The position numbers and the translations under genes were made by a program. The notes under the pieces are model-generated. The model was not told the origin of the DNA, made no database searches, and saw only the letters and a list, made by a program, of their open reading frames with translations. This document shows, in pieces, positions 21,327 through 31,327 of a DNA stretch of 64,000 bases. How positions within the stretch are numbered: the first letter of the stretch is position 1; every line of letters begins with the position of its first letter. The stretch is from Endothia cerciana (Eukaryota; Ascomycota; Sordariomycetes; Diaporthales; Cryphonectriaceae): the NCBI GenBank assembly GCA_026119935.1, contig JALRMH010000002.1, positions 1,054,001 through 1,118,000 on the forward strand, given 5' to 3'.

Positions 21327-22052
21327 GTCGCGAGAAGGGAGAAGGGGCCACCGTGGGGGAGTGGGGGGGGGGGGGGGCACGCGTTGGAAGAAAGGTGGCT
21401 GAGGGGGAAGGGCAAGAGAGAGAAGTCCCAATCAGTAGATGAGTGCCCGTGCAGAATGTGGTGTGAAAATGTGTGTAGACAAAAAGCCAATGAGCCACAT
21501 TGAGGGTGATATACCCGTGAAACTTCACTCTAGCATTTTCGCTTTGTACACACTTGTGGGACCGACTTACAGTCCGGCAGGATTTACATGTTGAGCGGAT
21601 GTCAAGAGGATGAGAAAAGGTAGCACATGTGGCTTAGCTACATGCTCAAGTGTTGGCAATCCTCAAGAACAGGAGCTCACAGCACCCATGGTAAACAAAG
21701 ACAAGCAGCCACACATTTGTTCAGGACACGAATCATCATAAGTTGAAGCACATGCAGACACATCACACTGATCATCACGAGGGAGCTTGCAATATTCGCG
21801 AACCCAACGGAATCCCTGATTACTGCGACCCTGATCTCGTCTAGGAGTGGACCTCTATCTGTTTTGCATTCAGACCGCAGAAATCCCGAACATTTTCCTC
21901 TCATGTGCCCAGACAACAGCATAGAATTCATGAGGCACCCGTAGCAACCACCAAGAACCGAAGCGACATGTCGTGAGATTGGAGAAGGTGTGAGACGACG
22001 AGAATGTATGACCTCATTACTCGTCAAGATTTTGTCAAAAGGCGGAGACAAT
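21327..22052. other. Convergent intergenic region SLS1/TEF1
   Basis: About 0.7 kb holding the 3' ends of SLS1 and EF-1alpha. A run of 14 G lies at 21363-21378 just after the SLS1 stop. No coding signal is seen. Confidence 0.55.
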
Positions 22053-24085
22053 TTATTTCTTGCCAGCCTTGGCAGCGGACTTGGTGACCTGAAAGGGGAG
22101 CAAAGTTAGCAACCGATAGGGCGCATACCATAGATAAGGAGGCGCAACATACCTTGCCGGTTGTACCAGCAGTCTTGTCAACGGACTTGATGACACCGAC
22201 AGCGACGGTCTGACGCATGTCACGGACGGCGAAACGACCCAGAGGAGGGTAGTCGGTGAAAGCCTCAACGCACATGGGCTTGGAGGGAATCATCTTGACG
22301 ATAGCGGCATCACCAGACTTGATGAACTTGGGGCTGGCCTCGACAGACTTGCCGGTACGGCGGTCGATCTTCTCGAGGAGCTCGGAGAACTTGCAGGCAA
22401 TGTGGGCAGTGTGGCAGTCGAGGACGGGAGCGTATCCAGCACCGACCTGGCCGGGGTGGTTCAGGACGATGACCTGAGCGTTGAAGGAAGCGGCAGCCAT
22501 GGGGGGGTCGTTCTTGGAGTCACCGGCGACGTTGCCACGGCGGATCTCCTTGACGGAGACGTTCTTGACGTTGAAACCAACGTTGTCACCGGGGAGACCC
22601 TCGGTAAGCTGCTCGTGGTGCATCTCGACGGACTTGACTTCAGTGGTGACGTTGGAGGGAGCAAAGGTAACGACCATACCGGGCTTGAGGACACCAGTCT
22701 CGATACGGCCGACAGGCACAGTTCCAATACCACCAATCTTGTAGACGTCCTGGAGGGGAAGACGCAGGGGCTTCTCAGTGGGACGCTTGGGGGGCTCGAT
22801 AGCGTCAATGGCATCGAGGAGGGTCCAGCCGGAAACTTCCTTGCCGGCGGAGTCAAACTTCTTCCAGCCCTTGTACCAGGAGGCACGCTTGTCGAGAGTC
22901 TCCTTCTCGATCATGTTGTCACCGTTGAAGCCGGAGATGGGGACGAAGGCGACGGTCTTGGGGTTGTAGCCGACCTTCTTGATGAAGGTGGAGGTCTCCT
23001 TCTTGATCTCCTCGAAACGGGCCTCCTTCCACTCGGCAGTGTCCATCTTGTTGCAAGCAACGATGAGCTGCTTGACACCGAGGGTGTAGGCGAGCAGAGC
23101 GTGCTCGCGAGTCTGGCCATCCTTGGAGATACCAGCCTCGAACTCACCAGTACCGGAGGCAATGATGAGGACGGCGCAGTCGGCCTGGGAGGTACCAGTG
23201 ATCATGTTCTTGATGAAATCACGGTGACCGGGAGCGTCTGCACGAGCGCGGGAGTTAGCAGGGGTTGCGCGGGACTAGACTCGAGCAGGCGAGGGGCCGT
23301 AGGCGGTGGGGGGGGGGGGGCAGTCTGGGGAGACCAAACTGCGGTGTCCGCACCACATCACCGGGCGGTTGTAGGAAGGGATCAGCAAGACGTACCAATG
23401 ACGGTGACATAGTACTTGGGAGTCTCGAACTTCCACAGAGCAATGTCGATGGTGATACCACGCTCACGCTCGGCCTTGAGCTTGTCAAGGACCCAGGCGT
23501 ACTTGAAGGAACCCTTGCCGAGCTCAGCGGCTGGGAGGAGGAAAGTGTTAGCATCATGGCCGCGGGAAGAGGATATTATCGAGGTGCGTGTGTGTGTGCG
23601 CTGGTGAGGGGTGCTCTGAGGTGGCGGTGTATCAGGTGGATCACGTTTTATCTCAGATAAGAGCGAGACGGTTGAACCCCGCACCAAAAAAAAAAAGCGA
23701 AAATGTGCGCCTGGGCGAAACAGGGGCAGATCAGGGCCAGGCGGACAGACGGGCCACGATTAGAACGCAACCGCCTGCTGCTGGTCTGGGAGGACGGGTT
23801 TTGATTGGATGGGGACTGGATGCGATGGGACGCTGGCTGTTACATACCCTCCTTCTCGAACTTCTCGATGGTACGCTTGTCAATCCCACCGCACTTGTAG
23901 ATCAAGTGGCCGGTGGTGGTCGACTTGCCGGAGTCGACGTGGCCGATGACGACCACGTTGATGTGGGTCTTGTCCTCCTTACCTGCTCAAGGTGTCAGCG
24001 ATGTGTCTACTGAGGCCATCTCGCGATGCTTGCCCGCGATGCGATGTGTAGCGGCGGGAGGAGCGGGGCTGTGGTACTCACCCAT
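22053..24085 (-). CDS. TEF1: Translation elongation factor 1-alpha
   Basis: EF-1alpha is the GTPase that delivers aminoacyl-tRNA to the ribosomal A site in the cytosol. The five exons, right to left, are 24082-24085, 23848-23982, 23396-23530, 22153-23237 and 22053-22088, giving 464 residues. The first exon is only ATGG. GTPase motifs are all present: GHVDSGKST (P-loop), the switch region ERERGITIDIALWKFET, DAPGHRDF (DxxG) and NKMD. The C-terminal beta-barrel domains follow, and the protein ends in the Lys-rich KSAAKAGKK. The introns in the 5' half are long (99-317 nt combined spread) and carry C/G runs and T-rich sequence, and these introns are the region used for fungal phylogenetics. Codon use is strongly biased to C-ending codons, as in highly expressed fungal genes. 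Confidence 0.98.
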
Positions 24086-24441
24086 GGTGGCGGTTTGTTT
24101 GTTTGAAAGTTGTCAAAAGGTTCGCGAATGGAAACTGTTGATGGCCAAAGGGTTAGATGATTGCTCGACCCCTTGATCGAGGGAGAGAGGGATGGAGGAC
24201 GGGAGGGAGAGGGGAGTGAGGCTGTCCATACGTTTGCAGGATGGATCGCAATAGATCTCGGTGTGCAGACGAGGAGAGGAAGGAGGGAGAAAAGTCCAAA
24301 GAGCTTGCGAGGGGCGCCAGGTATTTCAAGCGGTGCCCTGTGGGTCCAGCCTTGAATTTTTGCCGCTAGCTGGTGTGCGCACGGGCCAGGGCCAGGTCGA
24401 CCCTTAACAGCTTGCGGGCATTCACTTGGGATTTTCTTCTG

Positions 24442-24442
24442 C

Positions 24443-24484
<42 letters not shown>

Positions 24485-24485
24485 A
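24442..24485. repeat. CA then GA compound microsatellite
   Basis: About eight CA units pass directly into about twelve GA units, some 360 bp upstream of the EF-1alpha start. Confidence 0.9.
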
Positions 24486-25276
24486 GGGGGGGAGGCCAGC
24501 TCCCAATCCTTGGGGTAGAATTCCCCGAAGACAGAATGGCCTCAGGCCATCGAGTTGAACTATCCCATCTTTGTTCGTTTCCAAAGACTAGAGTGGGGGA
24601 TCATCAGTGATGTTCATACCCGGGTGGAGGAACCTCCCAAGTCGACGATAGCACGAGGCAGCACTACCATAGTCAGAGAGATGAGACTGCTAGCATCTTG
24701 TCTATACATACTATATACATATCACACCGCACGAGACCTGCGAACAGGAGGGCTTGGCATTTGATGAACAGGACCGCATTAGGGCGTCCCAGACCCCCCC
24801 TCCGGCTTCCAGGCTGGATATGTACCATAGCATGTCCTTCTCGCGCGCCATCTGAAACGCTACATGGGTGCTGTTAAGGCACTACATGAGCCCCCCCAGC
24901 CGCTGTCCACGTCGAATTTTTGGCAGTGCTGCCCAACACTTTGCCCCTCCACGCAGAAAACTGCTGCCCCCGTCCATTCTCACATCAGCGTTTGACCCCT
25001 CCATCAACTCCCGCGCTCTCTACTGGCCGGCGTGAGTCAACCCCCCCGTATGGGGCCGGAAAGTTCTTCATATTCTTGTCCCCATTGCTGGCCGATTACA
25101 GGAAGGGATGTCCAGGCAGTCCTGCACAGGTATTGCCCACATCGTCTTGGTGTCTGGTCGACCTGATAAGGGAACTCGGGGAGGGCGCGGGCGCAGCCCA
25201 CCAGGCGCGGGGTTGGATCGTTGGCGGGGTAGCCAGATCCGCCACACTCTTTTCTCTCTGGCCTCAAAAAAATTTT

Positions 25277-25308
<32 letters not shown>
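25277..25308. repeat. CTGG tetranucleotide repeat
   Basis: Eight CTGG units lie in tandem in intergenic DNA. A similar but imperfect CTGG tract occurs at 48059-48098. Confidence 0.9.
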
Positions 25309-26560
25309 GCTTCGTCGAGGCCAAGATCCTGCACCCACAAGTGGGGCCAGGGGGGCTCCCAACAGCCGCCTCCAGCCGACAGACAGACAGACACCATGTC
25401 GTGCCCATTGAAATGGGCACAAAAATCATAATTAATGGGCAGGCGAGGCTGATATCACTGTGGGGCCTTGCTTGGTGCCGACAAATGACCGCCAGCCTGA
25501 TCTTCATCCACCGTGACGATGTTCTGTAGAATCTCTATATATCCTCCAGTGACGACAACGAGCCGGCCGCTGGTCCGTGCCGTTGGTGCTGATCTCATCC
25601 GGCGCTGACTCGACGCCGTCTCGCCGTCGTGACTAGGACGGTGAACTCTTCTACAGCCCAGCATGTCCTGGAATCTCGGCCGCCCATGAGTGTCCTCACC
25701 CTAAGGCTGCGGATAGGTATAGCTTCACGTGACCGGACGGGCGACACGGTCGGTGCCAGCCTCGAGGGCCCAGCTCGGATCTTTCCCTAGCCTCGCTCAG
25801 GTCGAGACTCCCAACGGGCTGATTCGTCATCACCGAGCAGATGCGATACTGTGTCGATGCAACTGGGCGTCTGGTGGTGACCTCCCGAGAGTCTATGATC
25901 GAGGGCTGGGCGACGGGTGACGGACTCGGTTTCTTCTTTCCAGCCCGTGGTGGGAAACGACACCATCTCCACGTCCTTTCCCGGGGGCCGAGAAGGACAT
26001 GTTCCTGTGCTGTCTTCGTTCGCTGCTGGCAGTTGGTGATTGTGAGAACCGCAGAACAACCCAGGAGCCATGACTCTGGCAAGGCATCTAATTACTCCCA
26101 CCTCAGTTCATGATGTGTGCCAGCGGCTAATGCTCTTCTCGTTCTATCAGAAGCACAGCTTCAATTATTCCGTCATCCCCTGCTTCATGGTTGTTAGGTG
26201 CGCCTGCAGTGCTCGGTCCGCAGCGTGAAGACAGAACAGCGATGAGCCAATCCCCCCCCCCCCCCCAACGCCTGTTCCTCATCTGCAGAAAGCCCATTCT
26301 GTACAAAGCCCAGTGCGAGGACGACTCACGCGGACGGCGGCGACACGTGATCCCTCTGTACTACCTCGACCTTCCAGTACTTGAGGGGTCGGAGGCGACC
26401 GTATCTCAGGTTGAGAACAGTGCCGCCCAGTCTACCTACTCCAACCTTCTTCACACTCATCTGAGACGGCATTCCGCACCCACAGGGACATCACCTTCAA
26501 TCGACTACCCCCCACCAGCCGCAACTCATTGACCAGTTTTCCTGCGAGGGTGCCGTCAGC

Positions 26561-26568
26561 TATATAAG
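26561..26568 (+). promoter_or_regulatory. TATA-like element next to the F-box start codon
   Basis: TATATAAG lies only 10-17 nt before the ATG at 26578. This is closer than a TATA box normally sits to a translated start, so either the leader is extremely short or the element is not used as a TATA box. Confidence 0.35.
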
Positions 26569-26577
26569 CCTCACGCA

Positions 26578-27894
26578 ATGCAGTCATCTCTCGAGAGTCT
26601 CCCAACCGAGCTGGTCGAGGCCGTCGTGGCAGGCCTAGGGCTCCGTGACATCGCCTGCCTCCGGCTGACCTGTCGCCTCCTCAAGGCCAAGGCATCCCGC
26701 GGCCGCTTCACCTCCTTCTTCAGGCGGAAACACGTCACCCTGGAGACCCCGCAGCTCCAGGAGTTCGTGCATTTCACGGCCCGGGGCCAGCCGGGCGTCT
26801 TCCTGCGGGACTGCACCATCGTCGGCATCGCCACGGACTCGATGACGGCCGCGGACCTGGACGCCGCGGCCTACGACCGCGCGCCCCTCCTGACCAAGGC
26901 CTTCCGCAGCCTGCGGCGGCACTCCCCCGGTCGCGGGCTCGCCGCGCTCCGCCTCGCGGTGAAGCTGCGCGTCGCGGAGCCGGACGGGTCGTGGGACGAC
27001 GTCGGGCCGGAGAGCAGCGGGGACGGCTGGCGGCACGTCTGGGACGCCGCGGCGCACACCTTCGACGTGGCGATGGTGGCGCTGGGGGTGTCCCGGCTGC
27101 CCGTGCGGGGGCTCCTGGACGTGTTCGGCGGCGTCACCGGCTGCAGCCTGTCGAGCGACGCGTTCCTGGCCCGGGTCATGGTCTTCACCTCGCCGCAGGT
27201 GTTTGGGTCCCTGAAGGAGCTGTCGCTGAGCCTGTCGGCCCCGTACGGTGGTGACGCGCAGGACGGGCTCTGGCAGTGGACGCTACATGAGCTGCATCGG
27301 TTCCAAAAGATATACTGGGACTCCAGTCACCACGGCATCATGCAGCTGTTGAGCATGATGCCAAGGCTGGAGGTCCTAGACGTACACTGGTACGACCTGC
27401 TCATGACGACGTGCTGCCCCCCATCAGCCCTCACCTTCCTCCCAGACGACATGTCTGCGGCCGCCAGCGCCGCCCCGAGGTCGCTCAGGGCCTGCAGCCT
27501 CCGCGGCGTGCACCTGGCCGAGCCCGACCTCCTCCAGCTCCTACAGGCCCTACGGCCCGCGGCCCTCGCCCTGGAGGACGTGCACATCGTCGAGGGGACC
27601 TGGGACCCCGTCCTGGCCCACCTGGCGGCGCCGGACACGACCGCCACGTCCTACCACCTCGACGACCTGCGCGAGGTCAACCAGCGCTGGGGCCCGAGCC
27701 TCGTGCACTTCGACGTCCCGGGCTCCTCCAAGTTCCCGTACAGGACCGATAGGATGGGGCCCAGCACGCTTACGCGGCAGGGAGGCGGCGTCAAGGAGGC
27801 TGTGGGCTATCGCCTCCCGCACTGTCGGGCCCTCGGGTCGCCTGCGAGGATGCGCTGGAGCAAGGCCAAGCGGTTGATGTATGGCCCGCCGTAG
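26578..27894 (+). CDS. F-box domain protein
   Basis: F-box proteins are substrate adaptors of SCF (Skp1-cullin-F-box) ubiquitin ligases. This intronless frame encodes 438 residues. The F-box lies at residues 5-45 (LESLPTELVEAVVAGLGLRDIACLRLTC...) with the conserved Leu-Pro and the hydrophobic Skp1-contact positions. The rest has leucine-rich, repeat-like helices (for example PRLEVLDVHWYDLL and LRACSLRGVHLAEPDLLQLLQALRP), as in the many fungal F-box proteins with degenerate LRR-like C-terminal parts. The substrate cannot be inferred. The coding sequence is very GC-rich, which creates long antisense frames that I regard as shadows. The ATG at 26578 is needed to include the F-box. Confidence 0.85.
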   Translation: MQSSLESLPTELVEAVVAGLGLRDIACLRLTCRLLKAKASRGRFTSFFRRKHVTLETPQLQEFVHFTARGQPGVFLRDCTIVGIATDSMTAADLDAAAYDRAPLLTKAFRSLRRHSPGRGLAALRLAVKLRVAEPDGSWDDVGPESSGDGWRHVWDAAAHTFDVAMVALGVSRLPVRGLLDVFGGVTGCSLSSDAFLARVMVFTSPQVFGSLKELSLSLSAPYGGDAQDGLWQWTLHELHRFQKIYWDSSHHGIMQLLSMMPRLEVLDVHWYDLLMTTCCPPSALTFLPDDMSAAASAAPRSLRACSLRGVHLAEPDLLQLLQALRPAALALEDVHIVEGTWDPVLAHLAAPDTTATSYHLDDLREVNQRWGPSLVHFDVPGSSKFPYRTDRMGPSTLTRQGGGVKEAVGYRLPHCRALGSPARMRWSKAKRLMYGPP

Positions 27895-27979
27895 CGTAGG
27901 TAAAGGCACCCGCGAGGTCGGCAGGTATGCTTTGGTACGCACGATTACAGCAGCCAACCACATTGCCTTCTCTCGGCGA

Positions 27980-27980
<1 letters not shown>

Positions 27981-28019
<39 letters not shown>
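27981..28019. repeat. GAC trinucleotide repeat
   Basis: Thirteen GAC units lie in tandem, about 90 bp after the F-box stop codon. Confidence 0.9.
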
Positions 28020-28447
28020 AATGACGACTGTGTCGGCCGGATGGAGACTGGCGTCTATCCCGCATTACTGACGAAGTGTCTCTGCAGGTGTATCAGGAAG
28101 ACTCCACGGTCCTCTCCCAACATGGAGCTGGTGGGCAGGACATCGACCAGGGCTAGCGGCGTGTTCGCTGCTTTGTATGTGCGTTTTAGATGCAGTTAAT
28201 CCATTATTTGTAAATCACCATTTCCGCAGCAACATCTCTCCTACCACCTGCATAGCCCCGACAAAAATAGTGAGGCTTCTCAAGGGGAGAGCCCTCCGTT
28301 CGTGGCATTTTAGTACCTGCCTACCCACATGTAGATGACCTGAGTGACTTCGAAAGGTCCAAAATTGGATAGCTAGACGCCGTGCATAATGATGAAAGAC
28401 AAGACGGGAAACAAACAACTATACACCAGTGGTATCCGCCTTGATGA

Positions 28448-28490
28448 AGAACAACAACAACAACAACAACAACAACAATAACAATAACAC
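28448..28490. repeat. AAC trinucleotide repeat
   Basis: About ten AAC units are followed by AATAAC units. Confidence 0.9.
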
Positions 28491-28648
28491 ACAAACATAC
28501 CAGTTGAATATCATATACCCCAGCATCATTGTCACCTCATCTTTATTGGAGATTTTCTGCCTTGCGGCACCTCCGTCCCCAGCCCCTTCGAGCCCCTTAC
28601 AAACAGATTCTCCAATACCAGGGTAAGAATAGCCAGAAATGAGTGGTT

Positions 28649-31327
28649 TTACCCCTCGTCCTCCTCCCGAATCGGCGCCGGCGTCCCCCTCCTCTCATCC
28701 CTCCTCCTGGGCCTCCTCTGCCTCGAGCTACTGATATTACTCGCGCTGTCATCCGGGCGCAGCTCATACTCATCGCCCATGCCCCAATCATCACTCTCGC
28801 TCGCCAGGCTCTCCGCCTCATCCGCCCAAGCTGGCCGATCCAGGCCGGATGCAGACCCGCCGCTCTGCGGCAGCACCTGCACACCACCCGCCTCGCCGAA
28901 CCCATACCCGCGGCGGTGCTGCAGACTCATCGAGAGCCCCGCGCCGCGCTGCCGCAGTGCCGTGCGGACCATCTCCGCGCGCTGGTGCAGACCCTCGAAG
29001 GCGTCCTCCAGCGCCTCCATGCCTAGGTAGATCTCGCGCTCGAGCTCAGCGAGGACCGCAATCTCGGATTCCTCGTCGTTAGAGACGGGGTGGCGGCCCG
29101 GGTATGCAGAGGATGCACCGCTCACGAAAGAGGCGGGGGTTGTGCCGCGACTGAAGGGGGTGGTGTTGCGGGAGCCGATGCCGAGAGCGGGCGTGTGGCG
29201 GGCGATGTTGTTGGGGCTCATAGCTGCGGCGCGTGAGGGCGGCTGGGCGAAAAAGTTGGGAGTCGAGCCACGCGAGGGGCCGCCTGTGGGTGTGGCGGCC
29301 TCGTCGTCATCGGCGCCTGACCAGAGGAAGCCGTCGAAGCGGCCGGAGATGAGGATCTCCCATTCGGGCGGGTTGATGTCGCATATGGTGCTAAGCAGGT
29401 CGTGCATCTGGGGGTGCTTAACCAGATAGCAGACAGTCTCGGCGTCGCGTGGCGCTTGGGAAAGGCGGTATAGCCGTTGCAAGGCCAGGCCAGACTTCAC
29501 GACGAAATCTGTTCGAGGTTTGCGTAGTGGCGTCGGAGCGCGAAGAGCTGGCTGGAGCTCCTTGGAGCCCGTGAGGAGGGCGTTGAAGAAAGGACGATCC
29601 TCCTGGTCGAGGCTTGTGAGGATTGCAAAGGTCAGCGTCTCATCGTCGACGTCTTGTGGGGGCGGTGCTGGTGCCTCTGCGCAGTTCGTCAACCACTTGT
29701 CCACGGCCATCTTGACCTTCTTCGACTGCCGAAGGTAGTGCTCTCTAAATTCCTCCGCTATGTCGGGGTCGATCTTCACCGGGGACGACGGCCGCAGTGG
29801 CAGGTCGTCCCTGTCTTCGCGAGCTTTCACCCCCAGGGTCCCAATGTCGAATGGTGGCCACGACGGTATCTCGACCCGACCACTGACACGCTCCAGGACC
29901 TCACCCCACCCCAGACCCCTATGTGTCTCTAGTGACCGTTCGCACATTATGCAGCTGCAACCCTCCTCGGGTAGATCCCGGTTGAAGACGTTCTCCAATC
30001 GATCAAGCAGCCTCCTGGCCACGGTCCGATGTCCTGTGGCGACAGCGATCGAACCCGAATTGTTCAGCACTGTCTGGTAGTTGTCCAGCAGGTTGTAGAA
30101 AGGCGCAAACAGGACGTCCGCTCCACGCAGCGGTGGGTTGGAGGGCCTCGTCCCATTCTGCCTGGGCAGGACCGCCAAGAAGTTCTTGGGCACGATGCTC
30201 GGTAGCCCGCCGTTCTGCATCAGATAGTCGACCCTGGGGGCTTCCTGGATGGTTAGAGGTGGGGGTGGTGGAGGCGGCGGCGGGGGCGCCGCGGACGTTG
30301 CATTGCTGAAGTCTGTCGCCGGAGTTCGTACAGGCTGAGGTGGTTCGAATCGGATGTGGTGCTGCGGTATGCCGTGCTTCTCGTCGTGGAACACAGGAGG
30401 CGGAGGGAATTGAGGGGTCGTATTCGTGGGCGTCTTCGGGGAGGACGAGTCCTGGGCAGACTCGGGGGAGTCATCGACGATCTCGACGGGCTCCGGCGGC
30501 CGCAGTGTCTGTCCAGATACCGACCTCCTGGAGGCACTCGTCCTTGCGGTCGCTCTTGGTCCACGTGCACTCCCCACCGTGTCCTCATCCCCTGGCTCTG
30601 TGTACGGCGGCTTGAATGTCGGTGATTTGACGAATGTTGCCTGGCTTGACGTCTTGGATTTCATAGAGAGCTTCGACCTGTTGTCGTCGGTTCGAGAAGT
30701 CGGCCTCGAGCTCGCCGACATCCGTGATCGTGGCCTGTCGGATTCCTTCTCCCGCAGCGAGCCTGCCCTCGTCCGCTTCTCGTCGAGATTGGTCTCCGGG
30801 GGGCTAGGCGGGCGACCGCCCTTGCGTGAGGACGCCCTCCTCGCGTTGAAGTCGGCCGACCTGGACCGCTTTACCTCCTCCGCCCCGATGTCGGTAGCTT
30901 CTGGTGTGGGAGGACCCGTGCCGGTCCTCCGTCCGAGCGCCGACGTGGAGGAGGAGACATCCTCTCTGCTCTCGAGCCCGACGGCCTCCCTGCTGTGGGC
31001 CTTGCTGAAGCTTGGGTATGGTCTGTTGACTCGCTCCCTGCTGCGGTTCAACTCGGGGACGAGATCGGTCATGGAGTCTGACGCCTCGAGGCGGCTCTTG
31101 GACCCAGAGAAGTCCCTGGTCTTGTGGCGGCGGACGGAGCCGGACTGGGAGACGTAGGAGCCGGTGCTTATGACGGGGTTCGAGGACCGGTGCTTGTGAT
31201 GGCGCCGTGATTCTCGGTCGCGGTCCTTGTCTGCCTTGTCCTTGTCTCCTCTGTCCTTTCTGCTTCGTCGCTTTTCGCGGGGCGGCTCTTGGGTGTCGAC
31301 ATCGGGATCCCGATTGCTAGGCGGCAT
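28649..31327 (-). CDS. Large uncharacterised fungal protein, disordered N-terminus, globular middle
   Basis: An intronless frame of 892 residues starts at an ATG at 31327. Residues 1-330 are basic, Ser/Arg-rich and low-complexity (KDKADKDRDRESRRHHKHR and many SR/RS pairs), followed by a run of ten prolines near residue 360. A folded part spans about 380-690: DVLFAPFYNLLDNYQTVL, a CSCIMC cysteine trio, a Trp/Pro-rich segment and EWEILISGRFDGFLWSG. The C-terminal 200 residues hold a helical AELEREIYLGMEALEDAFEGL segment and an acidic and then Arg-rich tail. I recognise this architecture as a conserved fungal protein type but cannot assign a reliable function; names given to relatives may rest on weak evidence. 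Nuclear location is inferred from the basic, SR-rich N-terminus only. Confidence 0.8.
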   Translation of the reverse strand: MPPSNRDPDVDTQEPPREKRRSRKDRGDKDKADKDRDRESRRHHKHRSSNPVISTGSYVSQSGSVRRHKTRDFSGSKSRLEASDSMTDLVPELNRSRERVNRPYPSFSKAHSREAVGLESREDVSSSTSALGRRTGTGPPTPEATDIGAEEVKRSRSADFNARRASSRKGGRPPSPPETNLDEKRTRAGSLREKESDRPRSRMSASSRPTSRTDDNRSKLSMKSKTSSQATFVKSPTFKPPYTEPGDEDTVGSARGPRATARTSASRRSVSGQTLRPPEPVEIVDDSPESAQDSSSPKTPTNTTPQFPPPPVFHDEKHGIPQHHIRFEPPQPVRTPATDFSNATSAAPPPPPPPPPPLTIQEAPRVDYLMQNGGLPSIVPKNFLAVLPRQNGTRPSNPPLRGADVLFAPFYNLLDNYQTVLNNSGSIAVATGHRTVARRLLDRLENVFNRDLPEEGCSCIMCERSLETHRGLGWGEVLERVSGRVEIPSWPPFDIGTLGVKAREDRDDLPLRPSSPVKIDPDIAEEFREHYLRQSKKVKMAVDKWLTNCAEAPAPPPQDVDDETLTFAILTSLDQEDRPFFNALLTGSKELQPALRAPTPLRKPRTDFVVKSGLALQRLYRLSQAPRDAETVCYLVKHPQMHDLLSTICDINPPEWEILISGRFDGFLWSGADDDEAATPTGGPSRGSTPNFFAQPPSRAAAMSPNNIARHTPALGIGSRNTTPFSRGTTPASFVSGASSAYPGRHPVSNDEESEIAVLAELEREIYLGMEALEDAFEGLHQRAEMVRTALRQRGAGLSMSLQHRRGYGFGEAGGVQVLPQSGGSASGLDRPAWADEAESLASESDDWGMGDEYELRPDDSASNISSSRQRRPRRRDERRGTPAPIREEDEG

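Larger units (their letters stand above)
24086..26577. other. TEF1 promoter and intergenic region
   Basis: About 2.5 kb between divergent TEF1 (-) and the F-box gene (+). The TEF1-proximal part is rich in CT/GA tracts, including a CA/GA compound microsatellite at 24442-24485, as often seen upstream of strong fungal promoters. A CTGG repeat lies at 25277-25308 and a C run at 26253-26267. Frames of up to 163 codons here start at non-ATG codons or are repeat-derived, and I reject them as genes. Confidence 0.55.
27895..28648. other. Convergent intergenic region with trinucleotide repeats
   Basis: About 0.75 kb between the F-box gene and the large protein at 28649. It contains a GAC repeat at 27981-28019 and an AAC repeat at 28448-28490. 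No coding sequence is recognised. Confidence 0.6.

Noticed and set aside
24920..25411. A 163-codon plus-strand frame upstream of the F-box gene
   Set aside because: It runs through the CTGG repeat and has no similarity to any family I know; the opposite strand is equally open.
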